DNA of 64,000 nt. It comes from Benincasa hispida. Lineage: Eukaryota > Streptophyta > Magnoliopsida > Cucurbitales > Cucurbitaceae. The notes beneath the pieces are model-generated. The model had not been told where the DNA came from, made no database searches, and saw only the letters and a list, made by a program, of their open reading frames with translations. Positions 35,358 through 46,100 of this stretch are shown here, in pieces (within the stretch, counting starts at the first letter, position 1; the number at the start of each line of letters is the position of its first letter). The translations under genes and the position numbers were made by a program. The stretch spans positions 6,028,881 through 6,092,880 of the forward strand of contig NC_052357.1 of NCBI RefSeq assembly GCF_009727055.1, read 5' to 3'.

Positions 35358-35526
35358 GATTTGTTACGCGCGATATGCCGACGACTTACTACTCGGAATC
35401 GTGGGTGCCGTAGAGCTTCTCATAGAAATACAAAAACGTATCGCCCACTTCCTACAATCCGGCCTGAACCTTTGGGTAGGCTTTGCAGGAACAACAACAA
35501 TAGTTGCACGGAGTATGGTAGAATTT
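35358..35526 (+). pseudogene. matR: Mitochondrial matR fragment (NUMT)
   Basis: The frame reads RYADDLLLGIVGAVELLIEI followed by QKRIAHFLQSGLNLWVG, ending at ARSMVEF. This is the RT-domain YADD region of plant mitochondrial maturase matR, the protein encoded in nad1 intron 4. About 52 codons remain, with an apparent base insertion at the left end. The piece stops abruptly and continues into plastid rpoA in the opposite orientation. It is a nuclear copy of organellar DNA and not a working gene. Confidence 0.85.
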
Positions 35527-35637
35527 TATTGTTTTTTAAATGGAAGTTTTCTTTTTCTTCTTCCGCATGTAAAAAAGGAATAAATCAATCAATCAAATTC
35601 CGACAGGCTTCATGAAGTGCTTCTTTAGGAGTTAAAC
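35527..35637 (-). pseudogene. rpoA: Plastid rpoA 3' end fragment (NUPT)
   Basis: On the minus strand this reads [17 protein letters not shown], a stop, then FIPFLHAEEEKENFHLKN. This is the C-terminal end of the plastid RNA polymerase alpha subunit. The stop codon replaces a Leu. The fragment is about 110 bases, and both neighbours come from other organellar loci. Confidence 0.8.
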
Positions 35638-35741
35638 TTCACCTATATACGTAGGCGGGAACAGGGGAAGGAGTCAGATTTATCCCCACGGGAGTAAGAG
35701 TAATAATAATGTTTATAATGCTACAGCAGCAGGTATAGTAG
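35638..35741 (+). pseudogene. petA: Plastid petA fragment (NUPT)
   Basis: The frame reads [10 protein letters not shown], then [20 protein letters not shown]. This is the mature cytochrome f segment with the conserved VGGNRGRGQIYPDG motif, with some changes. It covers about 34 codons. The next bases are plastid 23S rRNA. Confidence 0.85.
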
Positions 35742-35936
35742 CAGAAGCGAGAATGTCGGCTTGAGTAATGCAAACATTGGTGAGAATCCAATGCCCCGAA
35801 AACCTAAAGGTTCCTCCGCAAGGTTCGTCCACGGAGGGTGAATCAGGGCCTAAGATCAAGTCGAAAGGCATAGTTGATGGACAGCAGGTGAATATTCCTG
35901 TACTACCCCTTGTTGGTCCTGAGGGACGGAAGAGGC
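35742..35936 (+). pseudogene. rrn23: Plastid 23S rRNA fragment (NUPT)
   Basis: GAAGCGAGAATGTCGGCTTG, AACATTGGTGAGAATCCAAT and TTCCTGTACTACCCCTTGTT are recognisable from the plastid 23S rRNA gene. About 195 bases remain, with scattered G-to-A and C-to-T changes. No functional rRNA is implied. A mitochondrial 26S origin is possible but fits less well. Confidence 0.8.
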
Positions 35937-36053
35937 TACCCTAGTTGCCATCTCTATATCTGGTTTACTTGTAAGTTTTACTGGGTATGTCTTATATATT
36001 GCTTTTGGGCAATCCTCTCAACAACTAAGAGATCCATTCGAGGAACACGGGGT
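35937..36053 (+). pseudogene. psbN: Plastid psbN fragment (NUPT)
   Basis: The frame reads [20 protein letters not shown] then [17 protein letters not shown]. This is nearly the whole 43-residue photosystem II assembly protein PsbN, lacking its first few residues and its stop codon. Confidence 0.85.
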
Positions 36054-36177
36054 AGATGGAAAATTATACTGAAATAATTTAACAGAAATCAAAATTTGAC
36101 CTCTTATAAAGCAAGTAGGAGGTCAATCAAAAAAAGAACTGTTAATTAATCAAAGGTCCAACTGATCCCCCCGTGCC
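36054..36177. other. Unassigned piece in organellar mosaic
   Basis: This runs from the psbN end to the rbcL piece. I could not assign it. Its base composition and setting suggest another organellar fragment. Confidence 0.35.
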
Positions 36178-36227
36178 CATCGATCCACACAGTTGTCCAT
36201 GTACCAGTAAAAGATTCAGCTTCAGCC
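36178..36227 (-). pseudogene. rbcL: Plastid rbcL fragment (NUPT)
   Basis: On the minus strand this reads [17 protein letters not shown], matching the N-terminal Rubisco large-subunit motif [16 protein letters not shown]. It is about 50 bases long and ends abruptly on both sides. Confidence 0.7.
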
Positions 36228-36580
36228 ACTCGAATTTTCAATATTCCTTTTTATTTCTCATCAAACGAATGGCATCTTCTTCTGAAAATCCTGTATTTTA
36301 CATATCCATACGATTGAGTCCTTGGGTTTCCGAAATAGTGTAAAAAGAGGTGCTTCAAATCATTACTATTTGACTCGGACATGTTCTAAAAAAGTCGAGG
36401 CATTTCGAATTGTTTGTTGACAGGGACAAAGTCAAGGAAAACCTTTGAAATTATTTCAATATTGGACCTTGGACATATAATAGTTCCGAATCGAATCTCT
36501 TTAGAAAGAAGATCTTTTGTTTGTCTCATGGTAGCCTGCTTCAGTTCCCTTATGAAACTTTCGTTATTGGGTTAGGCATA
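36228..36580. other. Unassigned organelle-like sequence
   Basis: Words such as TTGAGTCCTTGGGTTTCCGA and TGACTCGGACATGTTC are plastid-like to my eye, perhaps a spacer or intron, but I cannot name a gene. It ends near 36,575, where the Copia-2 end begins. Confidence 0.4.
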
Positions 36581-36745
36581 ATATTTATATTACTCCCTCT
36601 TAGATGTCCATTATATATATGAAATATGTCTTGTTATAACTTTACTAGGGAAAAATCCAATGGGGAAAAATCACAATGAAAGGACAATAGTACATATTTC
36701 ATATAATTTATACTCCTAAAAAATATATTTACTTTCCCTCATGGA
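36581..36745 (-). mobile_element. Copia-2 3' untranslated end and polypurine tract
   Basis: On the minus strand the element's last coding words (MRRLRDLK, stop) are followed by TGATTTTTCCCCATTGG, GACATATTTCATATATATAA and CATCTAAGAGGGAGTAATAT. The AAGAGGGAGT tract marks the polypurine tract. Only about a dozen LTR bases at most follow before the organellar mosaic. Confidence 0.65.
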
Positions 36746-38260
36746 AACATCACTTGAGATCTCTGAGTCGGCGCATTCCAATGTTATGCACTAATTTTTC
36801 AAAGATTGTGGTAGGTAATATATTTGTAAATAAGTATGCCAGACTATCTTCCGAACAAATTTATTATATAGTGATATCGTCATTTTCTTCAAGATCATGA
36901 GTGTAAAAAAGCTTTGGTGAAATATGCTTTGTTCTATCTCCTCTCATCCTTTGATTTAGGATATGCATGTTGTGTTGTCTTCGTATAATATTGTTGGAAG
37001 ATTTTTATTAGAAGACGGATTACATGTTTCACGAATGTGTTGAGTCATTGATCTTAGTCATATATATTCTCGGCTAGTCTCGTGAATTACAAGAAATTCA
37101 GCATGATTTGAGTAAGTAGCTGTTATGGTTTGTTTCACTGATCGTCACAATGCAACAGTTCCTCCACATATGAATGGATAACCTGTTTAAGATCTAGCTT
37201 TGTGTGGATTAGATAAATATCCGAAAATTGCATAACCAACTAGACCAAAACTTGATTTATTTGAATAAAGCAAACTCATATCAATCATTCCTCGAAGATA
37301 ACAGAGTATATGCATAATTCCATTCCAATGTCTTTTTGTTGGAGAAGAACTATATCTTGCTAATAAATTTACTAAAAATGTAATATATGGTCTTATATTA
37401 TTAGCAAGATACATAAATGAACCAATTGCACTAAGATATGGTATTTCAGAACCAAGAAGTTCTTCATTATCATCTCGATGTCGAAATATATCTTTCTTCA
37501 CATCTAGTGAACGAACTTCCACTGGAATATTCAATGGATGTACTTTGTCCATATACAACCTTTTCAAAAATTTTCCTGTATAAGTTGACTGATGAACAAA
37601 TATCCCGTTTGTTAAATGCTCAATTTGTAAGCCAAGGCAAAATTTTAGAGATCTTTCATTTCAAATTCTTTATTAAGATATTCTATTGCCTTTAAAATCT
37701 CATCAGGAGTTCCAATTATATTTAAATCATCAAGATATACAAGTATAATAGCAAATCCTGATTGTGATTTATTTATAAAAATACATGGACATATTAGATT
37801 GTTTTGATATCATTCTTTCAATAAATATTCACTCAGGGGATTGTACCCATATGTCCTTATTGTTTCAATCCAAATAGCAGTCTCTGTAACTTTATTTAAT
37901 ACAATTCCCGAGAATTTGATTTATATGTTTCAGGTATCTTAAATCCTTCTAGAATTCTCATATAAATATCATTATCAAGAGATCCATATAAATATGTTGT
38001 AACTATATCCATAAAATGCATGTCAATATTTTCATACACAGTTAAACCAATTAAATATATTAATGTAATTGCATCTACCACCGGAGAATACGTCTCCTCA
38101 TAATCAATACCATGTCTTCGTGAAAAACTTTGTGCAACTAGTCTTACTTTATATCTTGCAACCACATTTTTTTCATTTTTTTCCTTACAAATACTCATTT
38201 GTATCCCATAGGTTTGACACCTTTTGGTGTTCGAACTACTGGTCTTAAAACCTGACATTT
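36746..38260 (-). pseudogene. Copia-2 reverse transcriptase and RNase H
   Basis: Minus-strand pieces are in order from right to left. From 38,258 comes RT with VARYKVRLVAQSFSRRHGID, then EETYSPVVDAITL and the first catalytic-Asp region HFMDIVTTYLYGSLDNDIYM. The YVDD region near 37,740 is degraded. At 37,187-37,567 one reads PYLSAIGSFMYLAN, then LLARYSSSPTKRHWNGI and the start of RNase H (YSNKSSFGLVGYA). The RNase H end FTNILPTTIFEKLVHNIGM lies near 36,790. Stops and shifts separate all parts. Confidence 0.8.
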
Positions 38261-39060
38261 TGAAAGTGAGTTAAACTCTGCCTCAATTGCTTCTTTCCAC
38301 TGAAGCCAATCTTTTCTCTATCGACATTCTTCAACAGATTTTGGTTTAGAATCCTCATTTTCAGATATAATATAAGAGTAGCATTATATACAAAAATTTT
38401 GTTAATAACTATATTAGTTCGTTTCCATTTTTTTCTTGTCATGACATAGTTTATTGAAATTTCATTATCATCTTTTGGTATTTCACCTTCCTCACTAGTC
38501 ATGTCAATGACTTCTTTATAAGTATTTATAACCTCAACCAAGTCTTATTGACTATTTATTATTTTTCTTTTTCGATGATTTTTATCTTTGGAGGGTCTAC
38601 CATGTTTCTGGCATGTTCCAGACTCATTAGTGACAACTTGCTGTGTTGGGATATCAATTTTCGATGGAACATTTGCAACTGGTATATGTGATTTAGTTAC
38701 TTTACTTGCATCTATAAATGTATCTGGTAACTGATTTGTTATATTTTGCAAATGAATTATCTTGTGAACTTCAAGTTCACATTAGTCTGTATGGGGATCT
38801 AAATGAGACAATAACGATACATTCCATGTAATTTCTTTGTTCAACTTCTTAATTCCTCCCCTTAATGTTGGAAAATTTGTCTCATTAAAATGAAAATTAG
38901 CAAATCGTGCAGTAAATACATTACCCATCAGAGGTTCAAGATATTTAATAATTGATGGGGAATCATATCCCACGTATATTCCTAACCTCCTTTGAGGACT
39001 GCATTTTAGTAGAGCAATTGGAACATATACTGCACATCTAAAAATTCTCAAATGAGAAAT
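38261..39060 (-). pseudogene. Copia-2 post-integrase region
   Basis: The 38,782-39,051 frame reads MRIFRCAVYVPIALLKCSPQ followed by RRLGIYVGYDSPSIIKYLEP and ...LSHLDPHTD, the conserved block after Copia integrase. Downstream (38,245-38,751) is the variable linker to RT, Lys/Asn-rich and broken. Confidence 0.75.
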
Positions 39061-40080
39061 ATTTGGCTCCTAGCCATAAGCTCATTATAATGGAGAGTAC
39101 TTATGATAAACTCCTGGCCTTATGCGTATAAGTGACGTTGCATGCAAAAGTATGTCTCTATACAGGAAGTTTAGTTCTCATAGGCAATGGTCTTGCAATT
39201 AATTGCAAACGCTTTATGAATGATTATGCTAAACCATTTTGTGTATGAACATGAGCTAAAGGATGTTCAGCACTTATCCCAATTGACATATAATAATTAT
39301 AAAAAAATTAAAATGTAAATTCACCAACATTATTAAGATAAATGGTCTTAATTGTATAATCAGGAAATTGTGCTCTTAACTTAATTATTTGAGCAATTAA
39401 TCTTGCAAATGCAAGATTTCGACTTTATAATAAACACGCATGTGACTATCTGCTGGATGCGTCTATTAATATGATAAAATATTTAGATGGTCCACTTAAT
39501 GGGTTAATAGGTCTACATATATCACCATGAATTCAATCTAAAAATGTAGGTGATTCAATCCCCACTTTAGCTTGTGATGGTCTTATTATCAATTTTCCTT
39601 GAGAGCAAGCATCACATGATAATTCATTAATTGAAGAATCCTTTGGCTCTTCAATGGGTGTGCATTTGAATTTTCAATAATTTTTCTTATCATTATAGAT
39701 CTTGGATGACCCAATTGATCATGCCAAATTGTAAATATGTCTGAATTCATGAACTTCAAGTTCATTGTTGCATATGTTTCAATTACTCGTTTATGAGTAT
39801 AATATAATTCAGAAGATAAAGTAGATAACTCTTTCAGTATACGTTTTTCATATAAGACAAAAGATATGATATGAAGATACTTCATATTATTCTTTCTATC
39901 AATCGCAATATGATAACCCTTACAACATATATCTTTAAAACTAAGTAAGAACAATGCATTGTCAATTGTAAAATTTGTTCCTCTAGGCAAAATAATATTT
40001 TCTTTTCCAAACCTTTCAATTAGGTTTGCAAAACCTGATATTATATTGACTTTTGCTTCTAGCATTGTTAGTTTGGAAAA
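39061..40080 (-). pseudogene. Copia-2 integrase and pre-integrase domain
   Basis: The 39,589-40,065 frame carries protease-end residues and the pre-integrase domain FTIWHDQLGHPRSIMIRKII with its His/Cys pattern. Further left, in other frames, come GPINPLSGPSKYF, the second-Asp region TIRLDNVGEF and a TQNGLA block with degraded integrase catalytic surroundings. The piece is dead. Confidence 0.75.
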
Positions 40081-40620
40081 ATATTTTCTACTTGTAAGTA
40101 TTGTATGTGTAGCTGCACTGTCTGCCAGACATTTTTACTCATTTTTTAGTCACCCAATATATGAAAATGATCCAGGTTTCTTCATTAAAAGAAAATAATT
40201 ACAATAAGAACAACAACATCTGGAATATACAAAGGTTAGCATCTACTAAGAGAAGAAAAAAACATAAAGATGAATAAAAAAAAACATTAAATCTAGATAT
40301 TTCAAAGTCAAAGGAAACACTTGATGTTCCACCAATTTTGTTGATTTTCTCTTCGGGAGATTCAAAGAAGTCTGTCACATTCAAATTTTTCATATGAGAC
40401 CGGCCGAATATGTCATTATCTTGGTATGAAAAATTTGCTTCCACAATTTTCTCTTTTTCCTTCAAGGATGCTTGATAGAGATAAACTAAATGTTTTGACG
40501 TACGACAGGTATGTGACCAATGCGTAATCATTCTGCATTGAAAGCATTTATTTTCAACACTTTTTTAACTCTTATCTTGTGGAGCTTTTCCATTGTGATC
40601 ATTATTTTGTGTGGTTTTTT
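40081..40620 (-). pseudogene. Copia-2 protease start and gag zinc knuckle
   Basis: Near 40,560 the minus strand reads ENKCFQCRMITHWSHTCRT, a CX2CX4HX4C knuckle of Gag in which the usual Gly before His is Thr. A linker to protease follows. Gag upstream of this is lost at the G4 LTR fragment that starts at 40,622. Confidence 0.7.
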
Positions 40621-40621
40621 A

Positions 40622-40962
40622 ATGAGAAATTTTGGACCAATCACAAATTTTCACGTCATTTCCTAAACTAATGATGACATTACAAATCATTAAATCTGGG
40701 ACAAATTAAAAGTTGACATGTGTCCCAAGTTGAAATTAAAGACATAAATTAGCAGATTCTGATTATGCTACTTGTTTTCATCAATGACCGTTGGATTGGA
40801 TAAAATTATTTTGGTTCACTTTGATATTATAATTTGGGCTAAGGTCCAATGGAGCCTAAAAATAGGTTTAATTTGGCCCGAATACTAAATTAGACTCAAA
40901 TCCAGTTAAATAGGCCCAAAGGTCAGGTCCATGGACCAACCAAGCCCAAGCCTATTAGAGAA
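40622..40962 (+). mobile_element. Gypsy G4 LTR fragment
   Basis: It starts TGAGAAATTTTGGACC like the G4 LTRs at 53,215 and 29,540 (minus). It follows them through GACATGTGTCCCAAGTTGAA and GGCCCAAAGGTC, then loses similarity near 40,962. It truncates Copia-2. Confidence 0.75.
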
Positions 40963-41017
40963 TTTTTACCAAACACACGAAATGTTAAGATATTTTCTAA
41001 ATAATTTTTATTTTGTA

Positions 41018-41043
<26 letters not shown>
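41018..41043. repeat. Microsatellite (TA)n
   Basis: About 13 uninterrupted TA units. Confidence 0.9.
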
Positions 41044-41048
<5 letters not shown>

Positions 41049-41659
41049 CGTCTATTTGAATTAAGAACACATTTATTTAAAATGCATTCGTTGATCAATA
41101 AACACGATAAACCTCCATCACAACTTAATGGGACATGGTATACACGAATCCATTATAAAATTATTAGTCATTAATATTTAGAGACCAAAATGTAACTTCA
41201 ACAAATAAAAGTAACTTTCTCCCGTTAAGTTACAAGTTTACATCTTGAATTTTAGATTTTACATATAGTTGGTCTTTGACGTTAAAAAAAATGTTTAATA
41301 ATTCTTACCCTTTCAAATTTATGCATAGTAAGTTTTTGATAAATTCAATTTTTAAAATAAGTTAACCAAACCGTTAGTTATAAATTTGAATTTTATGTCA
41401 AATTAAACTATAAGCTTTCAATATCGTGTCTAGTAAATCGATGAATTTTAAAAAATTCGAAAGCTTAGAGACTTGTTAATTTTATGCAAAATAGGCATAA
41501 ACCTCAAAGCTTGGTCATTAAATATGTAATTTAACCATTTTCAACTTCTAAATGGACGTTTTGAGATGGTGAGTCGAGTTATTAACTATGAATTTAATGT
41601 GGTGTGTTTGGAATGTATTAGAATGTATTTTCAAGTATTTAAATTAAAAAATAAATCAT

Positions 41660-42117
41660 TTTAGAAAAAATTGAAGTGTTTGGTAACCACTCCAAATAAT
41701 TTTTGAGGTATATTTTTAATATTTTTTGTCAAAAATATTTAAATAAAAATAACTTTTTTGAAAAATACTTTTTTCTTAGATCAATCCAAACGAACCTAGA
41801 GATTTAATTAATCTGCATAGTTGAAGAATATGTGGTTGGGGTGTATGATAATCCATCCGTTAAATAGACATTTTTCTTCAGTTGTGTGAGAATAACTTTC
41901 ATGTGTGGTGGCTGTTTTATTTGTCATTGTTATTTTCTTTATTCTATTTGTTTTTTTTTTCTTAATACGATAATTATGTAGATGAAAAATTGAAGTGTTT
42001 GGTAATCATTCAAAATAATTTTTGAAGTGTATTTTTAATATTTTTTGTCAAAAGTATTTAAATAAAAATAATTTTTTTGAAAAATACTTTTTTCTTAGAT
42101 CAGTCCAAATCAACCCT
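41660..42117. repeat. Direct repeat pair of about 140 bp
   Basis: 41,665-41,800 and 41,980-42,117 share GAAGTGTTTGGTAA, TTTTTAATATTTTTTGTCAA and ACTTTTTTCTTAGATCA in the same order. Each unit has TGTTTGG at one end and a TCCAAAC/TCCAAAT word at the other, as in MITE-derived repeats. A weaker relative lies at 48,240-48,420. Confidence 0.7.
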
Positions 42118-42600
42118 TAATATAGAAATTTTATTTGTCATTTTGATTCTTTTATTTATGTTTTGATTGTGCTTGAATCTTTCTTTATATTTATTATAAT
42201 TCATTACCTAAAATAAAAACAAATAAATAACTTTAAAAAATCCAAATATTCTGGGCCACCAATTTAAGAGGTGAAGTAGAGGCTTCAATAATAATAATTG
42301 GTGTTTTCAACTATTGTAACATATAATTAACTATAATATTACTATTTCATATCCCACTTTGTTAACGTGTTATTTTCACTCATAATCTCTATCCCTCCTT
42401 ATTATAATGTCTATTATTTTCTATCTTAAATAAAATAATTTATCGATTATTATAATTTAAATTAAAATAGTTTAGATCTCAAATACAAATTATTATAATT
42501 CAAAGATATAATAATCAACTCAGGTCTAAAAATTTATCACACAGGTTTCGTATATTTTCCGATAAAGTGACAAGTTGATTAACCTAAAGTTCAAATCCGG
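42118..42600. other. Intergenic, weak repeat similarity
   Basis: No gene is seen. The stretch 42,330-42,530 has ACTATTATAATTCA-type words that loosely recall the MITE-like element at 32,344. Confidence 0.45.
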
Positions 42601-42843
42601 AGGCAAATTGCAAGCGGGACCCACACGGGGCTTTGTTACATTATCCGTCACATTCACAACTGGGTTTGATGCTTTAAATTAACATTTTATTTAAATAGTA
42701 ATAAATTAAAAAAAAATACATGACCTTTTTCACAGTAAAAACAGAAGTTTCTGGAGACATTTAATTGAGAAAAATATCCAACTCTCAGATTCAATCTCAA
42801 CCGTACATCTCCACCTTATCCCCCCCACCCTCTAAAACCCCAA

Positions 42844-42848
42844 TATAA
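42844..42848 (+). promoter_or_regulatory. Candidate TATA box of the J-protein gene
   Basis: CCAATATAAGACAC lies about 340 bases before the chosen start codon and is followed by a pyrimidine-rich stretch (TCTCCCATCTCCTTTC), usual for a plant transcription start and 5' leader. A second TATAAA is at 42,892. Confidence 0.4.
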
Positions 42849-43045
42849 GACACATTCTATTCTCCCATCTCCTTTCATTCCTCCCTAATATAAAATTATT
42901 ATTTCCCCCAAAAAAATTTTAAAAAAAACTATAAAATGGTCATGGTTCTGGAGTGTTCTTGAGCCTCTAAACCAAAAACAGAGACCCCCCTGTTTCCCCT
43001 TTGATCGCCTTCCATTCTTCTCCCTTAAACCCTCCGTCGTTCGAC

Positions 43046-43114
43046 ATGTCGTTCTCATTCATCAACATGAATGATCGTTCCGATTCTTCGTTTTGCAAGT
43101 TCCGATTTCTGTAA
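43046..43114 (+). CDS. Upstream ORF in the J-protein leader
   Basis: ATG at 43,046 opens 22 codons (MSFSFINMNDRSD...) and stops at 43,112-43,114, 73 bases before the main start. It lies in the predicted 5' leader and could lower translation of the main ORF. A different upstream ATG at 43,071 is in frame with the main ORF and would add 39 residues. I prefer the later start because the J-domain begins right after it, as in related plant proteins. Confidence 0.4.
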   Translation: MSFSFINMNDRSDSSFCKFRFL

Positions 43115-43187
43115 ATTCGTCGACAAGAAAAAAGAAAACACCTCGAAACGAAACGTTGGCCGAGTACTCTGGTTTGAAGGAAATCAA

Positions 43188-46100
43188 ATGGCTGGTGAGA
43201 AACAGAAAAACGACGATCTGTATGCCGTTTTGGGGTTGAAGAAGGAATGTACTGAAGCCGAGCTTAAAAATGCGTATAAGAAATTGGCTCTGGTAATTTA
43301 ATTAATTAGGGTTATCATTCTTTGATCTCTCTGTTTTTTTTTTTTCCTTTAAATTTATGACTCTTATGAAGAATTTTCGTTTGGTTCTGTGTTAGAGATG
43401 GCATCCGGATCGGTGTTCGGCTTCGGGAGATTCGAAGTTCGTCGAAGAAGCTAAGAAGAAATTTCAAGCTATTCAGCAAGCCTATTCTGGTATTTTCCGT
43501 CTCTTTTTTTCCCCCTATTTTAGGAATTTAGTAATTTAATAATTTCCACGATTTAAATAATTAGTCGTTTTAAATATTTTTTCACTTTTATTTATTATAG
43601 TGTTTGTAATTTCAGTTTGAAAATTTTGTAGAGATCTGGTAGCACTGACAAATTCTTCATATTTCTTTTTTTGAAATATTTTAATATTTTTTATGATGAG
43701 AGTAAGGCATGCATATAATGTAACTTAAGTTGCACCTATTATTTGTGATGCTGTCCTCTTTTATATTAGTAGTAAAAATAAAACTCATTTTAAAATCTTA
43801 TTGGGTGCAATTTGAATTTCATAATAAATATTTATTTTTTATTATAATAAATTTGTATTATCAATTATTATTTTGATTCTTTTTTATATATATTTTTTTA
43901 TAGTTGACTAATTTAATAATATTATTATTTTATTTAAAATTTTCTCACAATTTAGAGATGAAACTACGCTGGATAATTTATATTTGATGGTCCCTACCAT
44001 TTATGTTTATGTTGGAAATTATAGTTAAGATTTAAGAGTTAAGGCAATGGGTATTTTAACTTTTGAGAATATAATTAATTAAAGTATAAACTTTTGGGAT
44101 GGATCAAAATAAAATAATATTATAATCTTAATACTAACTATTATTTATTTCCCGAGATTTGGTATTTCTTTTTTTTTTTCTCCCCATATTACGAGGCGTT
44201 GGTTTGGTTTTTTACTGTGGTTAACATGGGGTGTAGTTTTATCGGACGCCAACAAACGGCTGTTGTACGACGTTGGAGTTTATGATAGTGATGATGATGA
44301 TGATGATAACGTAAGTTTCTCCACATCTTAACTACGGTGCTCCTTCGGTTTCTTTCCTTTTCTTTTTTTTCCCCCTAATAATTTGGATTTTAATTTGATT
44401 TGTATTTGTTTAAAAAGTTTGAAATGAAAATAATTAAAGGAAAAAAAGATAAAAAATTGTGGAGTGGAAACTAATGAAGTGTTGTTTGGTTTTGGGGTTC
44501 CCCACGGAATTTTGGTCAGGGAAATGGTGGGGTCACCCCCAAATGTTAAGACTCTGTGTTTGGTTCACTTCATTTGCAGGGCATGGGAGACTTCTTGACC
44601 GAAATGGTTGCCATGATGGACCAAACCAAGCCTAACGTAAGTCCTTTCTCTTATTCTCGAGGAGATCTGAACTTTACGATAAAATATTAAAAAAAAATTG
44701 CAAACGATTATGATAGTCTAGAGGACGTTGTTAGTATTGGTATGATTCTAACTGGGGCGGGGGATTACCACAATCTATTTTATTAAAAAGAAATATATTT
44801 CTTTTTTTTTTCTTCAAGTCAACAACACTTTAATATTTTAAGCTACGTCTATATTATGCTAATTTTCTGTAAGATAATAATTAAAAAAATGACCTCATAG
44901 TAATTTTTCATTGGGTAACTAGCCTACTTTTTTTTCCTTTTTAACTGGTAAGTACTTTTTATAAAAGTATTTTTTGGTTCATGTGTTCTCTTTTGGGACC
45001 TTGTCCCCCCAAGGAAGTTAAAAGATAGTTTAAATGATTGAAGGTATTATAAAATGAAGCTAATATAACCATAAATTAACTAACTAAAATTACTTTAAAA
45101 AACTTGCCTAAATTCTAAACGAAACTTTTCCTTAACAAAATGAAATGCTCTTTTTAACACCAAAAAAAAAATGATGATGAGGAGAGGGAGAGGAGAGAGA
45201 GGCGTGAGAGAAATGGGCCGATGGTCCAACAAAAGTCGGCCCAGATTGTGGAGCGATTTAACTTTTAGTTTGTGTCGTGTCATCAATCTCGTCACATGCG
45301 TGTTGGAAATCCTAGGAAATCTTCCGGCGAGGGCCCCACAAAGAGAAAAACCAATCAGCTCACCACAGAGATCCTCGTGGGACCCTCTTTTTGTATTTAT
45401 TTATTTTTGCCATTTTTTAGGGTTCTCTACCCATGTGAATTTGGAATTTTGAATTATGACCATTTTTATTGGGAATATTAAAAACGACAGGAAAACGGAG
45501 AAGAAAGCTTCGAAAAACTGCAGGAACTATTCCAAGAAATGTTCAACGACGACATGGACGGTTTCGGACCAAACTCACCGACAAGTTACTTCTCGTCTTC
45601 GTCGTCCTCGTCCTCGTACTCCGAATGTTCGACTTCCAGCAACAAGCGAAATTCTTCCGATATGAACAACCTAAACTCATTCCAGGCTCACGTGCACAGC
45701 TTCTCCATGGGGGTTAGTACACTATATCATAATTATACCCCCTAATATATATTTTTTTAATTTGGGTTAAAATATATATTATTATTATGCATTTTCTATA
45801 AATTTTGTTTTTGTTTTATGTGAACACATAAACACAACCATTGGAAAACAAAATGTTAATTGAAACTAATTTTCGTCGGAAAAATCAACGATAAATGTAA
45901 GGACTAATTTTAATATTTATTGAAGGTATAAGAACTATATGTCAAAATAAAACAAAATTCAAAGTGTCAAACCTACAAGTTTTAATATTTGAGTTCTGTT
46001 TTTCTTAAAAATTTGTACCTAATATGTAGGTGAACACTTGGTTTGGGTTGTAATATTTTTTTTATCCTTTGAAAATTTGAGTTGGTTGGGTTGATAATCC

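Noticed and set aside
35358..35615. A working maturase or other organellar gene
   Set aside because: Only short truncated pieces are present, joined to unrelated organellar fragments in nuclear DNA, with an in-frame stop in the rpoA part.
45095..45481. Several frames within intron 4 of the J-protein gene
   Set aside because: They overlap on both strands, lie between supported splice sites and resemble no protein.
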